Assembly: GCA_946541575.1 (NCBI GenBank) | Contig: CAMNJQ010000030.1 | Location: forward strand, 1 to 47,103 | Source: an uncultured Clostridium sp. | GTDB lineage: Bacteria; Bacillota_I; Bacilli_A; RF39; UBA660 | Length of the DNA stretch: 47,103 nucleotides | Reading direction: 5' to 3' | Shown here: in pieces, positions 25,940-33,165 of the stretch | How positions within the stretch are numbered: the stretch's first letter is position 1 | How the letters are laid out: each line of letters begins with the position of its first letter | Position numbers and translations under genes: made by a program | Notes under the pieces: generated by a model | Seen by the model: the letters and a program-made list of their open reading frames with translations, nothing else | Told to the model about the DNA's origin: nothing | Databases searched by the model: none

Positions 25940-26632
25940 ATGGAAAATGTTGTTAAAACAAAACTATTAGTAACTATTGCTGATAAAGACAAAATAGATA
26001 GAATTGTAAGATTATATAAAAGACATGGAATAACATATTCTTGCTTAATAAATGGTGTAGGAACAGCTTCTAGTTCACTTCTTTCATACTTTGGATTAGA
26101 TGAAGTAAAAAAAAGCATTATGTTAACAATAGCTCCATGTGTACTTGAAACTAAAATAATGTATGACTTACAAAATAAACTGGAACTTTATAAGCCAGGA
26201 AATGGAATATGTTTTTCAGTATCAATAACAAGTGCAAGTAGATATTTATCAAATATTTATAAAGATTTAACCATTACTAAGGAGGAATATAGAATGATTA
26301 ATGAAAAAGAATATGAACTAATTGTATTAATTGTTTCAGAAGGATATGCATCTACTGCTATGGATGCTGCTAAACGTGTTGGTGCAAGTGGAGGAACACT
26401 TATAAATGGAATTGGTCTTGGAAGCAGTGAAGCTAAAAAATTCCTAGGTATTACAATAGAACCGGAAAAAGATGTTGTATTAATTATTACACCTAAAGAA
26501 GAAAAAATAAAAGTAATGGAAGAAGTAACAAAAGATGTTGGATTATCTCAAGAAGGAAGAGGAATTCTTTTCTCAGTACCAGTTGACAATGTTATTGGAC
26601 TATCAGAAAGACTAGAATTTCTAAAAAATTAA
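25940..26632 (+). CDS. Tandem P-II-like signalling protein
   Basis: The 230-residue protein contains two related P-II-like ferredoxin-fold domains (about 5-105 and 118-228). They share an opening KLLVTIADKDKIDRIV / YELIVLIVSEGYASTAMD strand-helix and a GRGILFSVPVDNVIG-like end strand in the second domain. P-II proteins bind nucleotides and small effectors and dock on membrane transporters such as AmtB. By analogy it probably gates the DUF1538 protein encoded just upstream. The classical uridylylation Tyr T-loop is not visible. AGGAGG precedes the start. Confidence 0.82.
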   Translation: MENVVKTKLLVTIADKDKIDRIVRLYKRHGITYSCLINGVGTASSSLLSYFGLDEVKKSIMLTIAPCVLETKIMYDLQNKLELYKPGNGICFSVSITSASRYLSNIYKDLTITKEEYRMINEKEYELIVLIVSEGYASTAMDAAKRVGASGGTLINGIGLGSSEAKKFLGITIEPEKDVVLIITPKEEKIKVMEEVTKDVGLSQEGRGILFSVPVDNVIGLSERLEFLKN

Positions 26633-26691
26633 TTCTAGAGTATACATTTACTTTGTTTTAATATATAATATTTTTAGATTTAGGAGGATTT

Positions 26692-27291
26692 ATGAAAAAG
26701 ATACAAATCAAAACATATGAGATGGGGGAATCTGTTTTTGCTGCAATAATATTTTTGATTTTAGGAATTATTTTAATTACTAATCCAAATGGTGTAGTAA
26801 AAATTACTTTATATATTATTGGAACTCTTGTTACTCTAATGGGAATATTCAAACTATTACTATACTATAAGAGTAATGATAATCAGAAAAAAGAAATAAT
26901 TAGTGGTGGAGCATTTATTTTATTCGGAATGGCTTTAATATTATGTGTTGCAGTATTCTTTGATAAAGTAGAAACAGTATTAAGACTTATTGCTGCAGTA
27001 TATTTATTATATGTTGGTGTTTATAGAATGATTTATGCATTTAAAACAAAAGGAAACAAATTACCATACTTTATTAATTCATTATTAATAATACTTATTG
27101 CAGTATTACTTGCAGTAATTCCAGGTATGCCATTATGGGGAGCTGGATGGTTTATAGCAGCATATGCAGTCGTTGAAATAATTGGTTTCATTTTTGGAAG
27201 AAAGAATAATAATGAAATTAAGGTTGAAGAAGCAGTTATTATTAAAGAACAAATAGAAACACAAAATGAAGACGTTAAACTTTTAAAATAG
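26692..27291 (+). CDS. HdeD/DUF308 family membrane protein
   Basis: The 199-residue protein has six membrane segments in three helix pairs, the DUF308/HdeD layout (GIILITNPNGVVKITLYIIGTL, LIAAVYLLYVGVYRMIYAF and IPGMPLWGAGWFIAAYAVVEII). A charged C-terminal tail (about 170-199) is cytoplasmic. HdeD is linked to acid resistance in Escherichia coli, but the family's activity is unknown. GGAGG lies upstream. An Hpt-receiver gene follows after 8 bases. Confidence 0.85.
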   Translation: MKKIQIKTYEMGESVFAAIIFLILGIILITNPNGVVKITLYIIGTLVTLMGIFKLLLYYKSNDNQKKEIISGGAFILFGMALILCVAVFFDKVETVLRLIAAVYLLYVGVYRMIYAFKTKGNKLPYFINSLLIILIAVLLAVIPGMPLWGAGWFIAAYAVVEIIGFIFGRKNNNEIKVEEAVIIKEQIETQNEDVKLLK

Positions 27292-27299
27292 GAGGAGTT

Positions 27300-28073
27300 A
27301 TGAATACTAATATATTATTAAATGGTGGAGTAAATATAAATAGTGCACTTGAATTATTAGGAGATATGGAAACTTATAATGACACACTAAAAGATTTTAT
27401 AAGTGAAGTAGATGATAAATTAGCAAAAATAAAAGAATATAAAGAAAATGGTGATATGCCTAACTATGCAATTTTAGTACATTCTTTGAAAAGTGATTCT
27501 AAATATTTAGGTTTTACTACTTTAGCAGAAATAGCATATAATCATGAAATGGCAAGTAAAGGAAATAATGTTGTGTTTGTTAATTCAAACTATGATAATT
27601 TAATTAAAGAAGCTAATAGAATTATTGCTTTAGTAAAAATGTATTTAGAAGGAGATAACCAAACAGCATCTACTCCTAAATTTATAAATCCCAATGCTAA
27701 AAAAATATTAGTTGTAGATGATTCAAATATTGTAAGAAACTTTGTTCAAAAAATGCTTCCAAGTGATTACGTAGTTTTAACTGCAACTGATGGTGACGAA
27801 GCTATTAAAATAGTTTCTGAAAGTGTTGAAACGTTAATGGGAATATTATTAGATATTAATATGCCTAAAGTTGACGGATTTCAAGTACTAGAGTATTTTA
27901 AAAATCATGCATTATTTAATAGAATTCCAGTTACTATAATTACCGGAGATGATTCAAGAGATACAATAATGAAAGCATTTGACTATCCAATAGTAGATGT
28001 ATTAAATAAACCATTTACAGAAACAGCAGTAACAAATGTAGTAACAAAAATGATAAACTTTGGCTCAAAATAA
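27300..28073 (+). CDS. Stand-alone Hpt-receiver phosphorelay protein 2
   Basis: A 257-residue paralogue of the protein at 13431-14195. It has an Hpt domain with VHSLKSDSKYLGFT (phosphorylatable His) and a receiver domain with VVDDSNIVRNF, phospho-Asp in LLDINMPKVDGF, ITGDD and LNKPF. The N-terminal line NGGVNINSALELLGDMETYND matches NNGVDLNKSLELFGDIATYND of the paralogue, so the genes share an ancestor. It is the last gene of the DUF1538/P-II/DUF308 run, just before a terminator, linking that run to phosphorelay signalling. No kinase is in view. Confidence 0.88.
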   Translation: MNTNILLNGGVNINSALELLGDMETYNDTLKDFISEVDDKLAKIKEYKENGDMPNYAILVHSLKSDSKYLGFTTLAEIAYNHEMASKGNNVVFVNSNYDNLIKEANRIIALVKMYLEGDNQTASTPKFINPNAKKILVVDDSNIVRNFVQKMLPSDYVVLTATDGDEAIKIVSESVETLMGILLDINMPKVDGFQVLEYFKNHALFNRIPVTIITGDDSRDTIMKAFDYPIVDVLNKPFTETAVTNVVTKMINFGSK

Positions 28074-28095
28074 GATTTTTTAATCTTATTTTTTT
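28069..28095 (+). terminator. Terminator of the DUF1538 to Hpt-receiver operon
   Basis: AATAAGATT (28069-28077) pairs with AATCTTATT (28082-28090), followed by T residues. Confidence 0.85.
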
Positions 28096-28248
28096 ATAAA
28101 CCAGATTATTAACTATAAATAGAAATGATTGTTGATATTGTAAAGAAAATAAAAATGTAACAGAATCATTAGAGTTTAACTATATTGAAGAACATTAATT
28201 ATTGATAAATAATTATTGTTAATTTGAAATAAGTATTTTTGAAAAGTT
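28096..28248 (+). other. Intergenic stretch with a possible gene remnant
   Basis: Between two terminators lie about 150 bases without a supported gene. A start-less open stretch encodes YCKENKNVTESLEFNYIEEH before TAA (28196-28198) and could be the decayed end of a former gene, or chance. A second terminator at its right end implies a transcript crosses this gap. Confidence 0.3.
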
Positions 28249-28271
28249 TAAAAAGCCATATGGCTTTTTTT
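28249..28271 (+). terminator. Terminator before the DD-carboxypeptidase
   Basis: AAAAGCCA (28251-28258) and TGGCTTTT (28261-28268) form an 8-bp stem with a two-base loop, with T residues after it. The paired A and T runs would let it work in both directions. Confidence 0.7.
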
Positions 28272-28316
28272 GTTTTTAAATAAATTTCTTTAGCATATTC
28301 TTTAATGGTGATATTA

Positions 28317-29402
28317 ATGAAGAAATTCTTTTTAATTTTATCTTTTTATCTTTTTTTCTTTCATATAAGTATTGTATATGCATCTGATACTTCTAAGTCT
28401 ACTGTTGTTATGGATATGGATAGTGGAAGAATTCTTTATGAAAAAAATAAGGATGAAAAAAGACTAATAGCATCAATTACTAAAATAATGACAGCAGTAA
28501 TAGCAATTGAAAATAAAAACTTAAATGACAAAGTAACAGTAGGTAAAGAGGTACTTAAGATGTATGGCTCAAACATATATATTGAAGAAGGTGAAGAACT
28601 AACTTTAAGAGATTTATTATATGGATTAATGTTAAGAAGCGGTAATGATGCTGCTGTAACAATTGCAACTTATGTATCAGGCAGTGAAGAAAAATTTGTA
28701 AAAATGATGAATAAAAAAGCAAGCCAAATAGGAATGACTAATACTATTTTTAGAAATTGTCATGGACTAGATGATGAAACAGAAAATTACTCAACGGCAT
28801 ATGACATGGCAAAACTTATGAAATATGCAAATAATCTAATAGAATTTGTAGAAATATCAGGTACAAAAAAATGGACACTTGAGACCAATAAAAAAGCATA
28901 TATTTGGAACAACAGAAACAAACTATTATATGATTATAAATACTTAACAGGTGGCAAAACAGGATATACTCCTAGAGCAGGAAAAACACTAGTCACAACA
29001 GCAAGTAAAAACGATTTGAATCTAATTGCAGTTACATTAAACGATGGCAATCATTACAATACTCAAAAAGAATTATATGAAAATATATTTTCCAAATATA
29101 AAAAACACTTAATAATAGATAAAAATAATATAGAGTTTGATACTAATAATCATTACGACTATTTATATGTAAACTATAGTTTTTCCTATCCATTAAAAAA
29201 TAATGAAAAAGATAAAATAAAAACATATGTAGAACTATACAATAATGACAATTATTCTAATCATGATAAAGTAGGAGAAATTTATGTTTTATTCGATAAT
29301 AAAGAAATTTATAGAGAAAATATTTACACTTTAAAGAAAGAAATAGTAAAACAAAATATATTTGTTAAAATAAAGAACTTTTTTAATTCTCTTTTTAAAT
29401 AA
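28317..29402 (+). CDS. D-alanyl-D-alanine carboxypeptidase (PBP5/DacF family)
   Basis: A 361-residue serine DD-peptidase that trims the terminal D-Ala from peptidoglycan stem peptides. A signal peptide covers about 1-22. The S11 active-site motifs are in order: SITK (nucleophile Ser and Lys, near residue 57), SGN in MLRSGNDAAV, and KTG in TGGKTGYTP. The C-terminal FVKIKNFFNSLF is an amphipathic helix that would hold it on the membrane. GGTGAT fits the ATG at 28317; an earlier in-frame ATG (28305) sits within the ribosome-binding region. The upstream CATATTCT element resembles those before two sporulation genes here, so a DacF/DacB-like sporulation role is possible. Confidence 0.9.
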   Translation: MKKFFLILSFYLFFFHISIVYASDTSKSTVVMDMDSGRILYEKNKDEKRLIASITKIMTAVIAIENKNLNDKVTVGKEVLKMYGSNIYIEEGEELTLRDLLYGLMLRSGNDAAVTIATYVSGSEEKFVKMMNKKASQIGMTNTIFRNCHGLDDETENYSTAYDMAKLMKYANNLIEFVEISGTKKWTLETNKKAYIWNNRNKLLYDYKYLTGGKTGYTPRAGKTLVTTASKNDLNLIAVTLNDGNHYNTQKELYENIFSKYKKHLIIDKNNIEFDTNNHYDYLYVNYSFSYPLKNNEKDKIKTYVELYNNDNYSNHDKVGEIYVLFDNKEIYRENIYTLKKEIVKQNIFVKIKNFFNSLFK

Positions 29403-29434
29403 AGTTTGCTATAATTTCAGTAGGTGATTTAATT

Positions 29435-30157
29435 ATGGAACGTTTACAAAAGGTAATTGCAAATAGCGGCATAACTTCAAGAAGAAAAGCAGAAGAACTA
29501 ATACTTAATGGAAAAGTTGCTGTTAATGGGAAAACAATTTTAAAATTAGGAACTCAAGTTAGTGCAAATGATTCAATTACTGTAAATGGAGTTTTAATTA
29601 GCAAAGAAGAAAAAGTATATTATTTAGTTAATAAGCCTAGAGAAGTAGTATGCACAGTAAGTGATGATAAAGGAAGGAAAACAATTGTTGAATTAGTAAA
29701 TGATAATAGAAGAATATACCCAATTGGAAGACTTGATTATGACACAACAGGAGCAATTATATTAACTAATGATGGAGAATTTGCTAATTTATTAATGCAT
29801 CCAAAAAATGAAATAGATAAATGTTATATTGCTAAAATTGATGGAACATTATCTCCTAAAGAAATGATGATGCTTAAAACAGGAGTTAAAATAGAAGGAT
29901 ATAAAACAAGAAGATCAAAAGTTAAAGTAAGGAAAGTAGATAGCGAAAATAACACATCTATAGTTGAAATAACCATTCATGAAGGAAAAAATCATCAAGT
30001 TAAGAAAATGTTTGAAGCAGTTGGACATGAAGTATTAAAACTAAAAAGAGAAAAAATTGCATTTTTAGATTTATCAGGTTTAAAATCTGGGGAATATAGA
30101 AAATTAAATCACAAGGAAGTTACTAGTTTATATGCACTAGCAAACGAAAAAAGGTAA
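29435..30157 (+). CDS. rluB: RsuA/RluB-type 23S rRNA pseudouridine synthase
   Basis: The 240-residue enzyme has an N-terminal S4 RNA-binding domain (about 1-60, RLQKVIANSGITSRRKAEELI) and a RsuA/RluB/E/F catalytic domain with the Asp in GRLDYDTTGAIILTNDGE. It converts a specific rRNA uridine to pseudouridine. In Bacilli the single RluB-type enzyme modifies the 2605-region of 23S rRNA, and I assign this role by family, not by direct evidence. AGGTGAT precedes the start. Confidence 0.85.
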   Translation: MERLQKVIANSGITSRRKAEELILNGKVAVNGKTILKLGTQVSANDSITVNGVLISKEEKVYYLVNKPREVVCTVSDDKGRKTIVELVNDNRRIYPIGRLDYDTTGAIILTNDGEFANLLMHPKNEIDKCYIAKIDGTLSPKEMMMLKTGVKIEGYKTRRSKVKVRKVDSENNTSIVEITIHEGKNHQVKKMFEAVGHEVLKLKREKIAFLDLSGLKSGEYRKLNHKEVTSLYALANEKR

Positions 30158-30163
30158 TAAGAT

Positions 30164-30505
30164 ATGAAAAAGAAAATAGGGATTGCTGTACTTCTTGCTG
30201 GTCTTACTTTAGTTGGAGTTGGATCATATGAAGGATTTGAAATATATGATAAATATTTAAAATCAGAAAAGATTGATGGAAGTAGTTTATATACAGGAAT
30301 TTATAAATCTATTGACAGTAATATTAAAGTTATTTCTGCAACTGATGATAAAGTTGTAATTTCACTTAATGATATGCCATACGAATTTAAATTAAAAGGT
30401 GACTTTTTTGAAAATGATCTTTTAAATTTCAAAATAAAAATGATGAACGAAAAAATTACACTTTTCTCAGAAGGCGACGAAGAAATATTTTATAAAGAAA
30501 AATAA
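30164..30505 (+). CDS. Small exported or membrane-anchored protein
   Basis: The 113-residue protein has an N-terminal hydrophobic segment (about 5-24) that is a signal anchor; there is no lipobox Cys. A small beta-rich domain follows (KVISATDDKVVISLNDMPYEFKLKGDFFE). It lies 6 bases after the pseudouridine synthase gene and is probably cotranscribed. No family is recognised. Confidence 0.7.
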   Translation: MKKKIGIAVLLAGLTLVGVGSYEGFEIYDKYLKSEKIDGSSLYTGIYKSIDSNIKVISATDDKVVISLNDMPYEFKLKGDFFENDLLNFKIKMMNEKITLFSEGDEEIFYKEK

Positions 30506-30538
30506 AAATAGTATTCTAAATTGAATACTATTTTTATT
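30501..30538. terminator. Bidirectional terminator
   Basis: A perfect 16-bp stem (30501-30516 with 30523-30538), A-rich on the left and T-rich on the right, spans the ends of the converging small-protein and ferredoxin genes. Confidence 0.85.
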
Positions 30539-30728
30539 ATTCAGCGCTTATAGCAAGAGTAGGGCAACCATCTTTTGCTTCATTTACTGCTTCTTTATCT
30601 GCATCACTTACTTCTTCAACTTTAGCAACAGCATGTGAACCGTCTTCTGAAAAAGTAAATACATTAGGACAAACTGCAGTACATGCACCACATCCGATAC
30701 AAGCTTCTTCGTTAACCTTTACTTTCAT
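30537..30728 (-). CDS. [4Fe-4S] ferredoxin
   Basis: The 63-residue protein carries CIGCGACTAVCP (Cys about 10, 13, 16 and 20) and a later GCPTLAI (Cys about 54). CxxCxxC plus the distal Cys-Pro is the single-cluster [4Fe-4S] ferredoxin pattern; the extra Cys in AVCP is common in clostridial forms. It is a small electron carrier in the cytosol. AAAGGAA fits the ATG at 30728 (MKVKVNEEAC); an upstream ATG in the frame (30758) lacks a ribosome-binding site. It has its own promoter and a shared terminator. Confidence 0.9.
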   Translation of the reverse strand: MKVKVNEEACIGCGACTAVCPNVFTFSEDGSHAVAKVEEVSDADKEAVNEAKDGCPTLAISAE

Positions 30729-30749
30729 TTTCAAATTCCTTTCAAAAAA

Positions 30750-30778
30750 ATTATACAATAATTAATAATGCTTGACAA
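30750..30778 (-). promoter_or_regulatory. Ferredoxin promoter
   Basis: On the - strand TTGTCA (30778-30773) and a perfect TATAAT (30755-30750) are separated by 17 bases, about 20 bases before the ribosome-binding site. Confidence 0.75.
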
Positions 30779-30869
30779 TTGTTTTTTACAATGATTTACA
30801 TTATTAGCAATAGCAAATATTTATTTTTTAATATATTTATGATAAAATAACCATGTAGGAGTTGATACT

Positions 30870-31715
30870 ATGGAAAAACGTAGTGATAGATATAATACTG
30901 ATGAAAATTTAAACAATGCAGTAAAATCTCGTGTTGCTAAAAATAATTCATTATATGATGATATTAATTCTAAAATTGGTTATGAAGAAATTCCTACTTA
31001 TGAAACAAACTCAGAGATTAACCTTTCATCACTAGATATGAACAATTTAAAAAGAAGTGAATATCAGAAAGTGAAAAGCTTTAAAGAAATAATAGATACT
31101 GATGGTGAAAAAGAAGAAGAAAAAAAACAAGAAGAACCTAAAGTAAAAAGCTATGATATTAACAAAGTTCTAGAAGAAGCCAAAAAAAATAGAAAAGCTG
31201 ATGAATTAGAAGAAAAAAGAAATTTAAAAGAAGAAGACTATAATGTATTAAATAATCTCAACAAAAAATACTTACACCAAAAAGGATTTACAGAAGAAGA
31301 TAACGAAGAATTAAAAGAATTAATAGATACAATAACATCTAAAACAATGGTAGATGATATAAAAGATGAAGAAGAAAAAGAGCTACTAAGTGAGTTACTT
31401 GCAACAACGATAGATATTAAACTTGAAAGTGAATTATCTCAAACGCAAATCCAAGAACTAGCTGATGAAAATCTAAAAGACGAATTAGATGATTCAAATT
31501 CTTTTTATTCTAAATCACTTGATTTATCAAATGAAGATCTAATGGATGATCAAGAAACTCAGAATCAAGAAGAAAAAGAAACAAATCCAGAGGACTTTAT
31601 GAACATCGAAGAAGAAGGCAATAAAGCTAAAATTGCATTTATTGTAATACTATTACTAATTGTAATTATTGTTGTAGTATACTTCATTTTAAAATTCTTA
31701 GGTGTAAAAATATAA
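30870..31715 (+). CDS. Tail-anchored acidic protein of unknown function
   Basis: The 281-residue protein is rich in Glu, Asp, Lys and Asn, with no signal peptide and a single C-terminal membrane helix (about 252-275) ending in KFLGVKI. That places about 250 residues of charged, helical or disordered chain in the cytoplasm. Two Glu/Lys-rich stretches (about 80-130 and 140-200) suggest coiled coils. Unlinked surface genes do not explain it. No named family is recognised. Confidence 0.7.
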   Translation: MEKRSDRYNTDENLNNAVKSRVAKNNSLYDDINSKIGYEEIPTYETNSEINLSSLDMNNLKRSEYQKVKSFKEIIDTDGEKEEEKKQEEPKVKSYDINKVLEEAKKNRKADELEEKRNLKEEDYNVLNNLNKKYLHQKGFTEEDNEELKELIDTITSKTMVDDIKDEEEKELLSELLATTIDIKLESELSQTQIQELADENLKDELDDSNSFYSKSLDLSNEDLMDDQETQNQEEKETNPEDFMNIEEEGNKAKIAFIVILLLIVIIVVVYFILKFLGVKI

Positions 31716-31732
31716 AAATAATAAGTTAAAGA

Positions 31733-31758
31733 AAAATTATCATTTGATAATTTTTTTT
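31733..31758 (+). terminator. Terminator before yunB
   Basis: AAAATTATC (31733-31741) pairs with GATAATTTT (31746-31754), followed by T residues. Confidence 0.75.
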
Positions 31759-31771
31759 CATATACTTTAAT

Positions 31772-32482
31772 ATGAAAAGATTAAATAATGTAAAAAAAAT
31801 AGTGGCTATAAGCATACTAATATTTATTTCCTCAATTATAAATATATGGATAATTAATATTAAATCAAAACAAAAAATAGAAGATTACTCTCATATGATT
31901 GCAAGCAAGATAACTAAATATATTGTAAATAATGCATATGTCCGTGAAAAAGTAAATTATTATGCAAACGATATTTATGACATAATTAAAGACAGCGATA
32001 CAAATGAAATAAAAAATATTATATATGATTCGGGAGTAATAAATGATTTATTAAATTCGATTACTGATAGAGTATATAAAATGTTTGACATGCTTGAATA
32101 TGGAGACTTATCAAAACTAAATATAAGAGAGAATATTTTAACAACAAGTAATAAGAAAAATAATGGAATTATTCTAGAAGTTCCAATTGGACTTATAACA
32201 AATAATTATATCTTTTCTAATTTAGGTCCACACATACCTATAAAACTATCTTTAACCGGAGAATTTGAGTCATATATATCTACAGATGTTGTTGAATATG
32301 GAATAAATAATGCAATGATAACAATATATATAAATATAAAAGTATCAGAGCAAATAACGATACCATTTATAACAAAGAAAGTTGATATAGAAAATAAAAT
32401 TCCAATATTTATGAGCTTAGTGAATGGAAAAATACCGAATTACTATATTGGAGGATTTTCAAAAAATTCTAATATTTATTGA
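31772..32482 (+). CDS. yunB: YunB-like sporulation protein
   Basis: The 236-residue protein has an N-terminal membrane helix (about 8-29) and a domain matching YunB: ASKITKYIVNNAY near the start, VPIGLITNNYIFSNLGPHIPIKLSLTG in the middle and YGINNAMITIYINIKV toward the end. In Bacillus subtilis YunB is made in the mother cell and is needed for normal spores; its biochemistry is unknown. The gene ends in TGA, which argues against a recoded TGA. It has no clear Shine-Dalgarno: a CATATACT box lies 6 bases before the ATG, so the mRNA may start almost at the ATG. Confidence 0.83.
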   Translation: MKRLNNVKKIVAISILIFISSIINIWIINIKSKQKIEDYSHMIASKITKYIVNNAYVREKVNYYANDIYDIIKDSDTNEIKNIIYDSGVINDLLNSITDRVYKMFDMLEYGDLSKLNIRENILTTSNKKNNGIILEVPIGLITNNYIFSNLGPHIPIKLSLTGEFESYISTDVVEYGINNAMITIYINIKVSEQITIPFITKKVDIENKIPIFMSLVNGKIPNYYIGGFSKNSNIY

Positions 32483-32513
32483 CAGATTGTGATATAATAA
32501 AAAAGGTGGTATG

Positions 32514-32795
32514 ATGAAAAAAATAAGATTATTAGAACAAGAATATGACATTATAAAAGACGACAATAACTCATTCGATAGTGAGCTTGTAAATTCACTT
32601 GCAACAGATTACTTTAAACCATATGACTTTATATTTGGAGACTTTTCATATGGCAAACTAAGGCTAAAAGGATTTTATCGTGATGACAATAAAAAAGCAA
32701 CAAAAATAAATAAATATAGTGGCCTAGAAAACTACCTAAAAGACTTTTGCTCATATGGATGCAATTACTTTATTTTAGAAAAAACAAAAAAATAA
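32514..32795 (+). CDS. yutD: YutD family protein (DUF1027)
   Basis: The 93-residue protein matches the YutD family: a DYFKPYDFIFGDFSYGKLRLKGFY core followed by a C-terminal CSYGCNYFILEK with two cysteines, where family members have CNFGCPYFVLER-like text. Its function is unknown. An extended -10 TGATATAAT lies at 32490-32498. AGGTGG suits the second of two ATGs (32514) better than 32511. In Bacillus subtilis yutD lies in the same neighbourhood as yunB and yutH/yutI, all present here. Confidence 0.8.
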   Translation: MKKIRLLEQEYDIIKDDNNSFDSELVNSLATDYFKPYDFIFGDFSYGKLRLKGFYRDDNKKATKINKYSGLENYLKDFCSYGCNYFILEKTKK

Positions 32796-32861
32796 ATAAA
32801 ATTTATTGAAAAGTAATTCAAATGTGATAAAATGATAATATGAAGAATAAGGAGGCAGGTT

Positions 32862-33137
32862 ATGGATGAGAATAAGAAAATAATGTCAATAGTACTTGAA
32901 GACGGATCAATTGATGAAGTTGAAGTCTTATTATCTTTTAAATTTACGGATACAAATACTGAATATTTAATTTATACAAAAAATGAAACTGATGATAAGG
33001 GGAATGTGACAATCTATGTTGCTTCCGTTGATAGAACTGACGGTGGAGATCCACGACTTGGAAGTGTTGATAGCGAAGAAGAATGGACAAGAATAAAGAA
33101 TGTTTTAAAGGAATTATCAAGACCAGTAGATAAATAA
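32862..33137 (+). CDS. DUF1292 (YrzB-like) protein
   Basis: The 91-residue acidic protein fits DUF1292: VLEDGSIDEVEVLLSFKF, then YLIYTKNET...VYVASVD and a C-terminal EEEWTRIKNVLKEL. YrzB-type proteins are conserved across Firmicutes with no known activity. AAGGAGG precedes the start. The tandem-repeat protein gene follows after 28 bases. Confidence 0.85.
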   Translation: MDENKKIMSIVLEDGSIDEVEVLLSFKFTDTNTEYLIYTKNETDDKGNVTIYVASVDRTDGGDPRLGSVDSEEEWTRIKNVLKELSRPVDK

Positions 33138-33165
33138 AAATAGTTTATAGAATGGAGGTGGCCTT

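Noticed and set aside
31772-32484. Mycoplasma-type code with TGA read as tryptophan
   Set aside because: yunB ends in TGA, coding frames use TGG for Trp and contain no internal TGA.
32479-32498. TTGACA followed by TATAAT before the YutD gene as a normal promoter
   Set aside because: The boxes are only 8 bases apart. The extended -10 (TGATATAAT) is the better reading.
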